Source: Podocnemis expansa
Lineage: Eukaryota > Chordata > Testudines > Podocnemididae
Reading direction: 5' to 3'
DNA length: 64,000 nucleotides
Assembly: GCA_007922195.1 (NCBI GenBank)
Contig: ML682014.1
Location: 1,179,027-1,243,026, forward strand
In this document: positions 46,816 through 59,065 of the stretch, in pieces
Layout: each line of letters starts with the position of its first letter
How positions within the stretch are numbered: the first letter of the stretch is position 1
The notes under the pieces: model-generated
Seen by the model: the letters and a program-made list of their open reading frames with translations, nothing else
Told to the model about the DNA's origin: nothing
Database searches by the model: none
Program-made: the position numbers and the translations under genes

Positions 46816-47561
46816 GCACTTGGAAAGAACAAACTGTGTATGTTAAGCCAGTCTGACGTCCTTTGAATGCACGCCGCACTGCAGGAGATGCCCATTACAA
46901 TGTACACCTTTTCAGCATCGTTGTGTGAGGTAAGGGATGGTGCATGGCTTTGCTCAGTCAGGAAGAGCTAGATGAACAAATTAGCACTAATTGCTGCCCG
47001 TCACCTACGCTTGCTTTTGTGTCTGTGCATGCACGTGTGTGTGTGTGTGTGTGTGTGCACATGCATGGGTGTGTAAGGTACACTATTGCAGCATTTGGAT
47101 GAAGCTGACTTTCTCCACTCATGTCTAACTAATTCCATTAGCCAGCAAGCTGGGGGGGGTCACAAAATGAAGGCAGAGCCCCCTCTAAGCCCTGACTCCC
47201 ACTCCCTGACCATTTGTTTGTAATGGGACCATCTAGAGAACAGCAGCTTACTCCATACCAGAACTGAACCAAAGGTCTAGTTAGCATTTACTCTAACTAG
47301 CAAGGGTTGCATGATTACTCGTGCACTCTGGAACCAAAGAAGACCTAGTTGCAACCTAACACTTAAATTTCAATTTTTGCAAACTCTTGCACACATGCAT
47401 TTGAAATGTACTGCTTATAAACACTTTTTTGTTTGCCCAGCTCTGCTGATCTAATGTTTGCCAGCAAAACCGAAATGTGAACATAGCCAAAGCTAATTTA
47501 TTTTAAAAAGTCGAAATACTAGTGATGAAATTTGTATTGTGTTTGATTTGTTTGCATTCTT
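46816..47561. other. Non-coding stretch with (GT)n
   Basis: A (GT)n run of about 23 bases lies at 47035-47057. No gene. Confidence 0.55.
47035..47057 (+). repeat. (GT)n microsatellite
   Basis: Uninterrupted GT repeat of about eleven units, followed by CACATGCATG. Confidence 0.85.
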
Positions 47562-47734
47562 CAGTGGTTCTCAACCACTGTGTCAGGACACATTACTGTG
47601 TCACCACATAGCAGTAAGTGTGTCGTGGAGACCCGGGGAAATGGCTGGATTTGGCGTGGGTGGAGTGGGTTGGTGCATTTTGTGCGATCATTGTATGCCA
47701 CCAACTGTCATGACCCGCTAAAGTTTGAGAATGA
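47562..47734 (+). mobile_element. hAT-type MITE
   Basis: The left end CAGTGGTTCTCAACCACTGT is the classic hAT terminus. The right end AAGTTTGAGAATGACTAT is a decayed inverted copy. Flanks GCATTCTT and TCTAGGAT do not match cleanly. The interior GTCAGGACACATTACTGTGT has short inverted words. It is non-coding. Confidence 0.68.
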
Positions 47735-48964
47735 CTATTCTAGGATGCTGCCCTACAAAAGATTACCCTGTCATTATGAATGGGTGCCATCACTTACATG
47801 CTTACTGCTTGCAAGTCTGGGGCAAGTCTCCTTTCTACGTGTACATCTGGTTGCACTATATTCTCCTATTGTCAGCTATAGCGTGGTATAATAGATTTAA
47901 TTCAACCTCTTTGTTTTGTGCTTGTTTTGCTTTTCTGTATGACTGTTAAATACATATCTATACTGGCAATAATCATCTACCGAGTCCAGAAAAATGTGTG
48001 TCTTTGCCTAGAAGTGCTTTCTTCTCTCTATAGAAATATAAAATTCCTGTTTCAGTAACTTAAATTCATTCATTAGCTCCTCCGAAGATTTGAAATCCTT
48101 TTCTGCAACCAACAGATGAACCAATACTGAATAAGAAAACTATTCCAACTTGATTCTTTGTTACCAAGAACAAAAGAGACAAGCACATGCTTGTCCATTA
48201 TCTCAGTTATGGTACAGTTGAGCACCTCCAAATTCAGTGTATTAACCACCCCCGCATCATTAGGCTACATGACATCCAAGGACTGTTATTCAGACATTCC
48301 TGGCACAACTCTGGATTTTAACAGGTGATGCATTTATAGAGAATGGAGCACAAACTTTATTTTGATATGGCTCAAAGCTAGCCCATATGTCCTTTCCGCT
48401 GCACCAAGTGACAGTAATGTAATGTAATAATGAAGCTATAAATCTGGTAGTGCTAAGCCACATTCATTTGTTTTAATATTAATAGTTTTGGAATTAATCA
48501 GTATTCAGGATCTTCTCCATGAGTAATGACTAGGGAATCTATCAATTAAAATTTTTTTTTTTAAAGACAATGTAACTGGGGGATACCAGAACAAAACCAG
48601 AACACTGTGCAGGGTGGATGTTTTATTTTGTTACAATTCTTTTGTATTCTCCCATGGAAGACTTGGAAGATGATTTTGTCAACTCTTTGGATTTTTGTTA
48701 AGCTGCTCATGCAAGAGTCCACAACCATCTTTATCCCATTCATGTAAGTGGGGTGTACTTTCTATCCATTAACACTGAGACTATTCTTTTCTCAAGCTAT
48801 ATATCTGTAACCTTTGTATCTTACTGCGTTGCAAAGAAGGAATCATGAGAGGATGGATTCTCTTCCTGCAGAAGAATCAGCCTCCTGCTGTCTATTTCTC
48901 AGCTAGTGGTTCAGTATCAAGTATTTGTACTAAGAGGGATAAAAAAAACACCTCTGCTTTATAT
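47735..48964. other. Stretch without recognisable genes
   Basis: No supported feature was found. Confidence 0.5.
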
Positions 48965-49094
48965 CAGTGATTTTTAACCTCTGCTTCTCAGACTCCTGGG
49001 GATTTGTAGACTATGTCTGAGATTTCCAAAAGGATCCGCACCTTCTTTTGAAATGTTTAGGGGTCTAAAAATGAAAAAAGGTTGAAAACTACTC
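48965..49094 (+). mobile_element. hAT-type MITE
   Basis: CAGTGATTTTTAACCTCTGC on the left and AAAAAAGGTTGAAAACTACT on the right are inverted repeats. The interior GATTTGTAGACTATGTCTG, then GAGATTTCCAAAAGGATCCG, and TGTTTAGGGGTCTAAAAAT is that of a known-looking amniote hAT family. No clear duplication. Confidence 0.75.
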
Positions 49095-49224
49095 TCTCTT
49101 ATTAATTATTAGTATTATGTTTCTGGTAACAACCAGTTTTGGTGTGCTGGGCACTTATTTTCAGGAGTGCCTACTCTCAGTATGATGGGTATTTTCCACA
49201 CATAAGAAAGCCCCAAATGTGCCA

Positions 49225-49500
49225 CAAGTAACTCAGACTCTCTATTGTTTGTTTGCATCACAATGGCATGCAGAAGCCCCAGTTGAGATCAGGACCCCAG
49301 TGTGCTAGGCATTGTATAAGCACACAGTAAGACAAGACCCACTCTGAAAATATTTTAATCTAGATAAGACAGACAAATTGTGTGAGGGGAAATAGTCTAG
49401 ACAGATCAAGTAACTCACTCAAGTTTGCACAGTTGGCCAGTGCCAGAACTAGATCTTCAAGCCTCTGAGTGCCCAGCCTGTGCTGTGGTCATTGTTCCAC
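49225..49500 (-). mobile_element. MIR/CORE-SINE
   Basis: GGACCCCAGTGTGCTAGGCA, TTGTATAAGCACACAGTAAG, GATCAAGTAACTCACTCAAG and AGATCTTCAAGCCTCTGAGT follow the order of a minus-strand CORE-SINE (GTGCTAGGCGCTGTACA, AAGTGACTTGCCCAAGG, CAGGTCTCCTGA in intact copies). It includes the LINE-like end, core and part of the tRNA-like head. Confidence 0.65.
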
Positions 49501-49658
49501 CCTGCCTTTTAGGGAAAAATCACTTAATAACGTGACTAACTGTGAACACACAATTGATGCTAACTTGTAAGTTTCCGTGATTCTAAGTTGTTTCCATACA
49601 CTTGTTATACAGCCTGTGAAAGAATAAGACTTTAGCTTCTGAAGTCAATATACTTCAA

Positions 49659-50102
49659 GGCTATGTCTACACTAGCAAATCAGTTTGAATTAAGGAGTCT
49701 TAATTCAAACTAATTTGAGCCCTATCTACACTAGGCTTTGCCTGGTTTGAACTAAAACTAGTTCGTTTGGCTGGTTAGTTCAAACTAACTGCTTAGTTCA
49801 AACTAATTTGCAAATTTAGTTTGAACTAGCACAGTGTAGACATGGTAGTTCAAACTAAATAAGTTCAAGCTAGCAGTTAGTTTGAACTAAGTGCATTTAT
49901 TTAGTTCGAACTAACTTTTAGTTTAAATTAGCCGTGCTTTTTTAGTCCGAACTAAAAAGTTAGTTTGAGCTTAAAAAAGTGCAGCTAGTTCAAACTAAAA
50001 GTTAGTTTGAACTAAAAAAATATGGTTAGTTCAAACTAACTTTCAAACTACTTAGCTTAGACTAACCAAGTCAGAACTAAGATTTTAGGTGTAGACATAG
50101 CC
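49659..50102 (+). mobile_element. PIF/Harbinger-type MITE with iterated internal motif
   Basis: Ends GGCTATGTCTACACTAGC and AGGTGTAGACATAGCC are inverted repeats, flanked by CAA and AAA. The interior carries about eight exact copies of AGTTCAAACTA in either orientation plus several one-base variants, far denser than in the sister copies. A second pair of terminus-like words lies inside (CCTATCTACACTAGG at 49723 and AGTGTAGACATGG at 49832), so one MITE may sit within another. Confidence 0.8.
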
Positions 50103-53100
50103 AAAGAGTTCTATGAAATACATTTTTATTATGTATAACCTTTCCCCTCCCAAATAGACTAGGAGGTTGTATCGTAGGTATTCTAGTGCTACCTTTCATT
50201 GTTAGCAATGCCAGTTGATGGCAGGGAAGGAATAAAATTATCTAAATTATAAATTCTCTAGTTATAATTAATTTATTGTCAACCCTCAAAATTTATTTGT
50301 ACCTTTTTTATTTCTTCTTTTCCAAATGACCTTTGTCTCCATGATCTGCCAGTCAGCAATGAAAACAACACTGAAAATGCACTTATATATCATAGTGTTC
50401 AACATGTATCTGTTTACTGTTCAGAGGTTTCTTTTGGACACACCTTAAGTCCAGTCCTGCTATTGACTATATGCAGGTATGTCCCAGCATCCACATGGAT
50501 CGTCTTTGGGAACAATCAGGGTACTCAAGAGCCCACAACCACAGCCCCCACAACACTGAGGGGCGATAGTTATTCAGTATAGAGAAATTCTGCAGTAATT
50601 CACATACTACCATTATGGAACTGTGAGTACGTATTAAATTTTTAATGGCAACCAACCTAGAGCTTAGGTAAACTTCCCTGTACATACCCTCCATTTTTTC
50701 ACACTATCATGGTGATTTTAACATTAGATTAGTTGGAAGCATTAGCCACAAACAATTAAGATTGTAAATAATCTCTTCTGAAACAAAGCTAAGATCATTC
50801 TTGAATACTTCAAAATCTTTCCCAATTATAGGTTTTGAATGTAGCCCACCATGAGCTCTCCATTTGCTTTTTCTTTTTGTATAGTATATGTCTGTCTATC
50901 TAGGAAATGTCTAACACTACACCAACTGTTTTAATACAAAAGAGGTATTTAAAATTTGAATAGCTCTAGTAAAAATGATATTAAACACAGTTAATCATTA
51001 TCAAACTTGATTCTTTTCCTCCTGGTATGAATAATTCTTTTTCCTTGTATGTCTGCTGAGTGAATTAAAGTTTTGGTTGGTTAAACTCTCTGTTTGAGAA
51101 GACAGCAGCTCAAGTTTAATGATTTTTTTCATGGATGTGGGATCAAGCTATGAGGTATCTGGATTTTGACTGTGTTTATACTTGCTCAGGAGGAGGCAAA
51201 AGAACTAGTCATAACATAAGCCATTATCTAAAAGAGAAGAAACATCTGTTGGAGTGTGGAGCGGTTCATTTATTTTTAAAAGGACTTTGCAGGCACAGAA
51301 GTCATTTGTGAATTGACTGGAGAAGAACAGACTCACCATGCTAAAGAGGAGAGGAGATGTAAATGAAGAGCTGCAATAATATGTAACCAGAACCCAGTTA
51401 AAAGACAAAATAGACTTTCTTACAGACAAGAGGGTTAAAGCTGAAGCATTCAATGTCTTTTTAATTAGCCTCTCAAATCTGACCAAGCTGCCCTTTTAGC
51501 AATGTTAGAAATATTTAAATATCAGAACTATAAAGAAATTACACAAACAAAGTAGAGTTTTTAAATCAAATGGTCACACAGACAGCACATCAGATTTACA
51601 TTTTTATAATCAGCTAGGCCCACAGTCTTTCTTGCCTACAACACATAGCTATGGTTCACTGAGCCAGGGTGTTAACGTTTATAATAATCCTTTGAAATTG
51701 TAATCCATTTATTTGTCTAAAACAACAAAACAATATCATACAGTTTTGCAAATTTAACATGAAATTGATTAAACAGTGTAAGTAACATGGTACTTGAGAA
51801 TATTAGAAAAATATTAGGAAGAAAATTATAGCATTACAGGATTATGACTTATCTGTTTGACTTAAAGTTTGCTGTAATTCAATTAAAATTAACAGTTTCA
51901 CACTGATTAGTGATACTGTTATTCATCTTTTCATGCTTTTGTTTTTCTATGGGGAATGGTGTAGTGTTTGTAATGGAGATTAGTCCTTTCAATAGGAACA
52001 TGGACAAAGATTTCATATTTGTGTATTAGAATAGTACTTCCAATTTAAAAAGACCCCCCCCCATGTGGTATATTTTAACGAGTGACTTTTCCTATCAAAC
52101 ATTTGTTTTTGTGGCCTTGTAATGGGACATTGAATGCTATTAGCATTCTCTACCATAGTTTACTTTTTTCTGATATGAAGAATGGGAGTAATTTACTTCA
52201 TTTTATAGATGATGAAGTGTTCTCCATCACTTTTTTATTATTGTTATGTATTGGTATTTTGTTTTGTGTAAAATGGAATTCATGGCAATAAAATTTTATG
52301 AGAGATAGCAAAAAATTGAATTACAACCTTGAATGTTATGGAGACTGAAACTTAGGGTTTGTGTGTTTTAGAGGACAAATTTGTTTGTGTGTGTGCATGC
52401 ATGTTTATGTTATTTATGCACGTGTGTGTGTATATTTTGCTTGCACATATCTTTCAATAAATATGATTCAGGATCCAAAAGCAAAGCTGATGTACCCTGG
52501 CAGAGGATCTGGCCTCTAGTTACTTCATGGACTCTCAGAGAGCTCTTTTCTCATGCTGCTGTTCTCTTCTTTATTCATTCTTCCTCTTGGTCATCCTGCT
52601 GCTGCATTTATATTTATATTATATCACTTATATGCCAAAGAGCCTCAGCAACAAATGTCTTTCAACAATGTTTTAATAATTCCTTGTTGTCCCTCTCTGC
52701 CTGCCTTGATTAAGTAAACTGGAAACTTCCTTTAGTTGGAAGTCTCTAAATCAGACGGGCTTTTCTTGAGCAACAAGAACATTTTCAATTACAAATGATC
52801 TTGATCTCTTTTTCTCAGCTGAGACTCCAAGTTTCTTCCACTGCCCATACCCTTGACTTTAGCCTTCACCTTGAACTTTTTCCTTTTATTCCCTCCTCTC
52901 ATGTACCTGCACATCAATGTATCATTGCTTCTGACATTGCCAATGTAAGCCACTGGGTCCAGCTGGGTTACCCAGCAAACGCATTGATTCAGACAACTTC
53001 TTCTAACAGGGCTTCTTTAGAGTCTCAGCCAAAGTTTAGCACTGTTTTCTTTTAGAAGAAGACACAGACATTACTACCACCAAGTCTGCCCTGCAGGATA

Positions 53101-53490
53101 AATCCACATTTGGACATAGTGGCATGCAAATTAATATCTTCCCTTTCCTCCCTCATCCAGGGGAGTGAATCAGGTCCTAAGCCACTACTGTTGATGAGAT
53201 AAACCAGGGAATTCTGGGGTTTCACTGAATCTTAAAAAAAGAGAGGTAAAATATAAATTTGGTTTCCTTTCATTTTAAGAAAAATTTGTGACATTTAATT
53301 TTCTTTATTTATTTTCCTCATCAGTTCCTAATAACCATATGGGCTGCTCTTTCCAAAGCATGTGAGATTAACACAATTTTGGGAATGTCAACTGCACAAG
53401 TACATTTTCAGATTTGTGCATATAATGCAGGGGTTTCATGCACAACCACTTCTGAAGATTTGAGACCTTTGCACATGTTTTTCTAACATA
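50103..53490. other. Long stretch without recognisable genes
   Basis: No supported gene or bounded transposon. Small open frames, for example 52381-52713, begin in simple GT-rich sequence and have no motif. Confidence 0.5.
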
Positions 53491-53665
53491 GGCAGCGTGG
53501 AACAAACCTCGGCCTGAGACTCAGGACTCTGGGTTTTATTTCTTATCTAATTTTGTGAGAGTCATGTTACTTCTTTGTACTACTTCTTTCCCACCTGTAA
53601 AAGGGAGGTAGATGGTACTGATACTCCTTTAAAATATTTGAGTTCTTTGCATGAAAAGTACAATA
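53491..53665 (+). mobile_element. MIR SINE
   Basis: GGCAGCGTGGAACAAACC begins the tRNA-like head, GACTCAGGACTCTGGGTTTT is at the B-box position, and CCCACCTGTAAAAGGGAGGT then AGATGGTACTGATACTCC is the conserved core (TTCCCCATCTGTAAAATGGG in intact copies). The B box is degraded (GGGTTTTATTTC). Confidence 0.75.
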
Positions 53666-55229
53666 TTGGATCTCTGTTATTAAATAAAAACCTTGTCTTG
53701 TAAAAAATAAATAGAAACTAGACAAGCTGACTTTGTGTTTTGACATATCAGTGATTGTGTCTAGGTATCTTTTGTTCTTCTGTCCTGCAAGCTGGTAAAT
53801 CAAAACCCAGTTGTCTCAAAAACATGTTACTCTAGCTATTACCCAGCAGTAAGCATTAATGTACCACTGGGAATGTATAGGAAAAACAGATTTAACAAGC
53901 ATTCAGGGCCATGTGAGTCAGCCTGCTACATGACATAAGTGCATATTAGCAGTGGAGGTTTTAGTGTTCATGACACTGTTGATACAATATAGTTCTTATC
54001 AAAAAGGATACATTATTCCAGTCATGGCTAGATTCATCTGAATTCTAAAGGTATATATTTACACACATCTGTGTGGTAGATATAAGTAAATTTGCACAAG
54101 TAAATCTTTAAAAATGCCAGATGATCTGAATTTTCTGGTAGTAAACAATTTGCAGCCTGTGTTTATTATATATGCCTTCTGGAGCGACATTTCTTCTGGT
54201 AATCCTAAACAGGTCAGGTCACTGTTTAGACAGTTAGATTGCTGGTGATATCCAGACATAAGCAGCTCACCTTTTGAAAAGTTTATCATCTTTATTTTCA
54301 TGGATTCTTGTAGATGTAACACATGAACTATTTCTCCAGTAGATCCTATTGTCTCAAAATGTGAGCACTGGAGTGACAGAAACTCAGCTACCATTGTAGG
54401 ACGGTGAGGTGTTTAGAAATAACCTGCCGCTGAAGATTCTGTTGTAGCAGTTGCTCTACAACAATATATACCTACTACAGACGTTATCGTAGCGTGCAGT
54501 GGGGGGAAAAAAGCCAAATTCAGAGGTGATCTGTAAAATACATATCCCTTTATACTAATGCACTCCCTTACTTTAACTTGCACCTTCTTATCATTTCTGA
54601 TTATTCATCATCTAAGTTACATCAGCTCAGGTTCTCAACATTAACAGCTGCACGACTTGTGAATTTGGCCCTGTGAGTCTCAAGGCATCTAAATAAGTAA
54701 TATTAACAGAGTCCATGACAGCCTAAATATGTATGTTTACCTGGCCTGGTGAGACTGGAGGGAAAGTTTACTTTGCACCAGTTTAGATCGCCAGACTTTT
54801 TTATGTCCCCACTGTTCTCTGAATATGGCTCATAATCTCCAGTACAGACTCCCTAATTCAAATCTAGAGATCCTGGCTCAGATTTTACTTACTCCTGACT
54901 CCTTGTATTGATGAGCCAAATTGTGAGACTCCTATTGACATCAACAGGAGTTACAGATGCCTGCAGTATGCAGGACCGGAGCCAGATATAAACAGGACTT
55001 TGCTGGTGGAAATCTGAATAAGGGTTTTAGGATTTGATTTGCTGTGGCTAGGTGTAGTATTTCATGATTCCATAACACTCTCAAGGTCAACTAATATGAT
55101 TCTTTTTAGACCAGTAGAGTGAGTGTATTCTAAAGCAGAGAACCTCTTTTAGAAAATCCTCATTGCAACAGCCCCCTCGATGTTATACTAAAGGGTGTTC
55201 AGCCTGAATACTTCTGCTGACCACAGTTG
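53666..55229. other. Stretch without recognisable genes
   Basis: A relic near 54925-54985 (ACTCCTATTGACATCAACAG then GAGTTACAGATGCCTGCAGT) belongs to the fold-back class built around CCCATTGACTTCAATGGGA. Nothing else is supported. Confidence 0.45.
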
Positions 55230-55384
55230 TGGCAGGTGGCATGGGGAGCATGTGTTTCAGGCCATTTATGACTTTATAAGTCAAAACCAAATCCTTAAAC
55301 TTTATTCAGAGACCAACTAACAGCCACTTGAAGATCCCAAAAAGCACCAATGGTATATGCTGCCAGCACAAGACACCATTCAGG
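55230..55384 (-). mobile_element. Ancient LINE-like repeat, first part
   Basis: GGCCATTTATGACTTTATAA, GTCAAAACCAAATCCTTAAA and CAACTAACAGCCACTTGAAG resemble a dispersed reptile and bird repeat that I remember as LINE-derived but cannot name. The orientation is a guess. It is interrupted by a MIR and appears to resume near 55600. Confidence 0.4.
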
Positions 55385-55590
55385 GAGTATAGCCTAATGA
55401 ATAATGTATCAGCTGTACTTGCAGGGACCCAGGTTCAATTCCTGGTGCAGCAATGGGTAACTAGCTGAGCAAACTGTTAGTTTCCTCATTTGTGAAACTG
55501 GGATAATGATCCTAACCTCATCTGTATACTGTTTTAAGCTCTGTCAAGGAAAACCACTATGAAAGAGCCACATATTATCATTTAATAAGT
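55385..55590 (+). mobile_element. MIR SINE
   Basis: GAGTATAGCCTAATGAATAA is the A-box region and GACCCAGGTTCAATTCCTGG holds a good B box (GGTTCAATTCC). TAGTTTCCTCATTTGTGAAA, CTGGGATAATGATCCTAACC and CTCATCTGTATACTG are the core and tail. This is the clearest MIR in the window. It is not a tRNA gene: only the B-box arm folds. Confidence 0.82.
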
Positions 55591-55599
55591 GAGACTTCT

Positions 55600-55820
55600 G
55601 CATTCTGGCCTCACTGCGGTTTCTGTCTTAATTTATAGTCCAATGTAGAGCAAGCACACTGCAGTAATCTAATCTCAAGGTGACAATGGCACAGATAGTA
55701 TCAAGGTCTGTATTTGAAATTAATATCCCTGTCTGCCATCCATATGAAGATGGAGAAAGGCCTCCAGAAACTGGTGGTCTAGAGTGACTTAGCAGGGGCT
55801 AGAGCTGCAATAATCTAGAC
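55600..55820 (-). mobile_element. Ancient LINE-like repeat, second part
   Basis: AATTTATAGTCCAATGTAGA, GCAAGCACACTGCAGTAATC, TAATCTCAAGGTGACAATGG and GATGGAGAAAGGCCTCCAG follow the remembered order of the repeat begun at 55230. The MIR at 55385 appears to sit between the two parts. Confidence 0.45.
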
Positions 55821-56849
55821 TGTGAATGCTAAGAATAAACAACTGGCACCCGCCAACTGCAAGAGGGTTATATGTGTTTAAATGGTAGTGTGATAACTCA
55901 TGCACCAATTGTACAAGCCATACAGCTGGTGCTGGGGTTGAGGAAAAAGGAGATCTGGCAGAGTCCTGTTGTATAGATTATTAGAAACCTATGGGGCTTT
56001 CTCATGGTGTACATCCCATGGCACCTCAATCTCCATGTTTTCCTTTGTTGAGTGTCTGGATTGCCAGGCCCACAATAACCATGAAGAACACCCAGAGAAC
56101 CCAGCATATCAGTATGACCTGTACCACTTTGGGGGTATGTCCTCATCTCCCAAAACTTTTTTTATAGGAAGAACAGGAAATAACAATTCATTGTTGCACT
56201 AAACAGATTTAATAAAACAGATAAAACAACCAAATAACATGGGTATGGATCATATTATCTGAAGGTTTTGCCTCTGGCATTGTATGTTTTCATAGATGGC
56301 TCCTCGAGGAGCTGAAATAGCTCTGGAATTACTACAACAAGAAAGTCATAAACCATGACCTTAACAAGGAAACATAATAGCCTCTAACTTAAACAGAAGA
56401 TTATCTTCCACCCAGTGGAATTTAGAAGTCAGTGCACTACAGACTCAAATCCCAATCTTATTGCACAGTCTTTCTGGCTATCCACAGAACATTGATGGCA
56501 ACAGGATTTCATACGTTTATAGAGTTTAGGGTCTTTTAAAAGAATATCAAATTAATTTCTCTCTGTAAATTGAGGGTAGGAGAATCTGAATCCACCAGAT
56601 GTTCAAACCGTCCACCTACCAGGCACACTTTTCCTGCATTACTTCCTGCTGGTATTCAACTAAACTACAGGTCTTCTTCAGACAAATCTGGGGCTTCTGC
56701 AACGCTAGCTAAGTGAGCTAATTTTCTCTGTTTCTCCTAGTTCACTTTCCCAAATGCCTATGCCAGTTGAATGGATGTATCCCATAGGAAAGAGGTGGGA
56801 GGAATAGGCTGAGTCACAATTTAGTATCTAGAAGGAGTTAAAGAAAGTA
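55821..56849. other. Stretch without recognisable genes
   Basis: No supported feature was found. Confidence 0.5.
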
Positions 56850-57172
56850 AGGTTGAAAGTTATAAAGAGGACAGTGATCAATTGTTCTCCATATCAACTG
56901 ATGGCAGCTCAAGAAGTAATTGGTTTAATCTGCAGCAAGGGAGGCTTTAGTTCAATAGTAAGAAAAAGCCATATAATTACAGAATAGTTAATTACTGGAC
57001 TTGGTTATCTAGGGAGGCTTTAGTATCCCCGTCACTGGAGGTTTGTAAGAACAAGTTAGTCACGTACATGTCAGGAATGGACTAAGTATACTGAGTCCTC
57101 CCTCAGGATAAAGGGGTGGACTAGATGATATTTAGTGGTCCATTCTAGCCCAACATTTCTATGATTCTAAGT
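56850..57172 (+). mobile_element. CR1 3' end
   Basis: The blocks in order are AATTGTTCTCCATATCAACT, CAAGAAGTAATTGGTTTAAT, CTGCAGCAAGGGAGGCTTTA, CCGTCACTGGAGGTTTGTAA, GGGTGGACTAGATGATATTT and CATTTCTATGATTCTAAG. This is the CR1 C-terminal coding region and 3' UTR, plus strand, ending in the family tail. Stops interrupt the frame. Confidence 0.85.
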
Positions 57173-57547
57173 TTCATATTAAACAGAAGGAAAAAGGAAC
57201 TCATGGTATATCCCAATGAGAAGACATTTTAATAATCCCCATGGCCTAAATTATTACCACCTGGCTGTCAGCCAGCATGAAACCATTCACACTCCGCACC
57301 TGTTCCATTGGAGCATAAATAGCATTTCCATCTGGCCTTGGAGGAATCAGGCCCTTGTAACTTAGAAGCCCCCTGCAGGCAGAGGTTCAGCCACATGCCT
57401 CTAACAAGCCCCCCTAAAGTATCAGTATTGCTCAATTTCACAATGTAGATTTGCACCTAGGACTGCAGGTTTGGAAATTGCTATTCACTCACTTATTTCA
57501 TTTTTGTTCCAGGGAATAAATGGATATTCAGGCCTTATAACACTTAA
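57173..57547. other. Stretch without recognisable genes
   Basis: No supported feature lies between the CR1 and the Harbinger element. Confidence 0.5.
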
Positions 57548-57879
57548 GGGATTTGTCTACACTAGGGGCTTGTCAACTTAAGCAAAGCCCAGGCTTCATT
57601 TGGGATTTATTAAATCAACTTAAGTATTTGCTTAATTTTTAAGTCAACTTTATTAAGTCAAAGCCAGCATACCCTGGCATTAGACTTAAGTCAGCTTAAC
57701 TGGCCTCCTGGCCATCTAAAACCTTCCTGGCAACCAGGAAGTGCCTGTCCTGGCCAATCTTGGGGCAGGATAAAGCCCTGCCCACCCTCCTTCACAGCCA
57801 GAGCTAGCCAGGACTCCAGCTGAGGTGGAGCCATGTCTCAGGCCATAGCCCAGCAGGCCAGGAAGTGGGCCCCATCCTG

Positions 57880-58200
57880 GATCCACCATAAATCCTGGAT
57901 CTCCTGGCACTCTGGAGGGATGAGGCCATACAATCCTGGTTCCAGGGGAGCCACAGGAACTAGGAGGTCTACCAAGCCATGTCCCAGGGCCTGGCAAAGA
58001 ATGGTCACACCCATGACACCCAGTAGGTGCAGGTGGAGGTGAAAGACCTCTGCCAGGCTTACTACAGGAGCTGGGCGGCCAGGCGGTGCTGGGGGGGGGC
58101 AGCTGACGGCACCTGCCCCTACCACAACCAGCTCCATGTGTTCCTATGCCCGGAGGCTGACACAGAGCCAGCCCACAGAGTCAAATCCAGTGACCCCAAC
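57880..58200 (+). pseudogene. Harbinger Myb/SANT-like DNA-binding protein, N-terminal domain, decayed
   Basis: Read in the frame of the GAT codon at 57898, the sequence gives ILDLLALWRDEAIQSWFQ, then GSHRN, a stop, EVYQAMSQGLAKNGHTHDTQ, a stop, VQVEVKDLCQAYYRSW and, further on, GTCPYHNQLHVFL. This matches the plan of Myb/SANT-like (Harbinger-partner) proteins: LL.LW.DE..Q..F....RN..VY..IS..L...GH.RT..Q...KVK.LR..Y. Two TAG codons break it. The conserved tryptophans and the final C.YY.EL segment (here CPYHNQL) are still visible. The protein would have bound transposon ends and helped bring in the transposase. Confidence 0.75.
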
Positions 58201-58799
58201 CCCAGGATGATGACCAGGAAGAGGGCTCGGTGGAGGAGGATGTGGTGCTGAGCCAGGGAAAGGCCAGTCACCAGGGATGAGCCACTCCAGCAGCCATGGA
58301 TAGTGTGAGCCCAGAACTGATCACGGGGACCCGGGGGGAAGTCCACCCCCAATCCCAGATGATCCAGGCCGAGGGACATCACAGCAGACTCCAGCTGCAC
58401 ATGCCAGTTTAGTGCTCCCTCCCTGCAGGCATGGTGAGGCAGGCTGGTGGGACAGAGACTGTGGGGGGCAGAGCCACAAGAAAGGCAGGGTCCCAGGGGG
58501 GTGCAGAGGCACTCCCACAGGGGCAGAGGGGAAGTGGGGGAAACAGGGCTGCCTGGGGATCACCATCCTGGATACTGAACCCACCCCATGCAGCAGAGCA
58601 TGGCAGTGTATACTAAGGGGTCCCTGTCCCACAGGACAGGGGGATAGATGGGCATGGGACAGCAGGTGCTGTCATCCTGCACTCGCACTACCTAATGGGG
58701 GGGACCCTGTCCTTTGCTTCTGTCCTGCAGACCCAGCGATCCTGACACTGGTCACTCCTGAGAGGCACCAGCCACAAACAGGAGGATGAGAGAGCATTG

Positions 58800-59065
58800 C
58801 TCCAGGGAAGAAATCATGGAAGACCACCTCCAGGTGGCCAAATGAGCCGAGGCCGATCTCCGAGCCTGGCAAGAGTGACAGAGGCAAGAGGAGGCTGGAC
58901 ACCGCAGGCTCGAGTAGGCCCAGATGGACTCCCTGCTCAACTTGCTGGAGCGCCAGAGCCAGACCCTAGAGTACCTGGCATGGGGCCGGGATGCTCAGCA
59001 GGGCACAGATCCTTGTGCCTGGGATCCCAGCATCAGCCCCCCCTGCAACCGCTACCACGCTGTAG
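58800..59065 (+). pseudogene. Same Myb/SANT-like protein, C-terminal coiled-coil part
   Basis: One frame reads DLRAWQE, a stop, then after a further stop QMDSLLNLLERQSQTLEYLA, then WGRDAQQ. The pattern of a WQEW..EQ..L..LL.RQ..TLE helix is what reptile Myb/SANT-like predicted proteins carry near their C-terminus. It lies 0.6 kb downstream of the DNA-binding domain, separated by GC-rich sequence without recognisable motifs. Stops, and possibly an intron or deletion, separate the two. Confidence 0.55.

Noticed and set aside
55385..55460. Possible tRNA gene (good B box)
   Set aside because: Only the B-box arm is tRNA-like. No acceptor stem or anticodon arm forms, and the MIR core follows directly.
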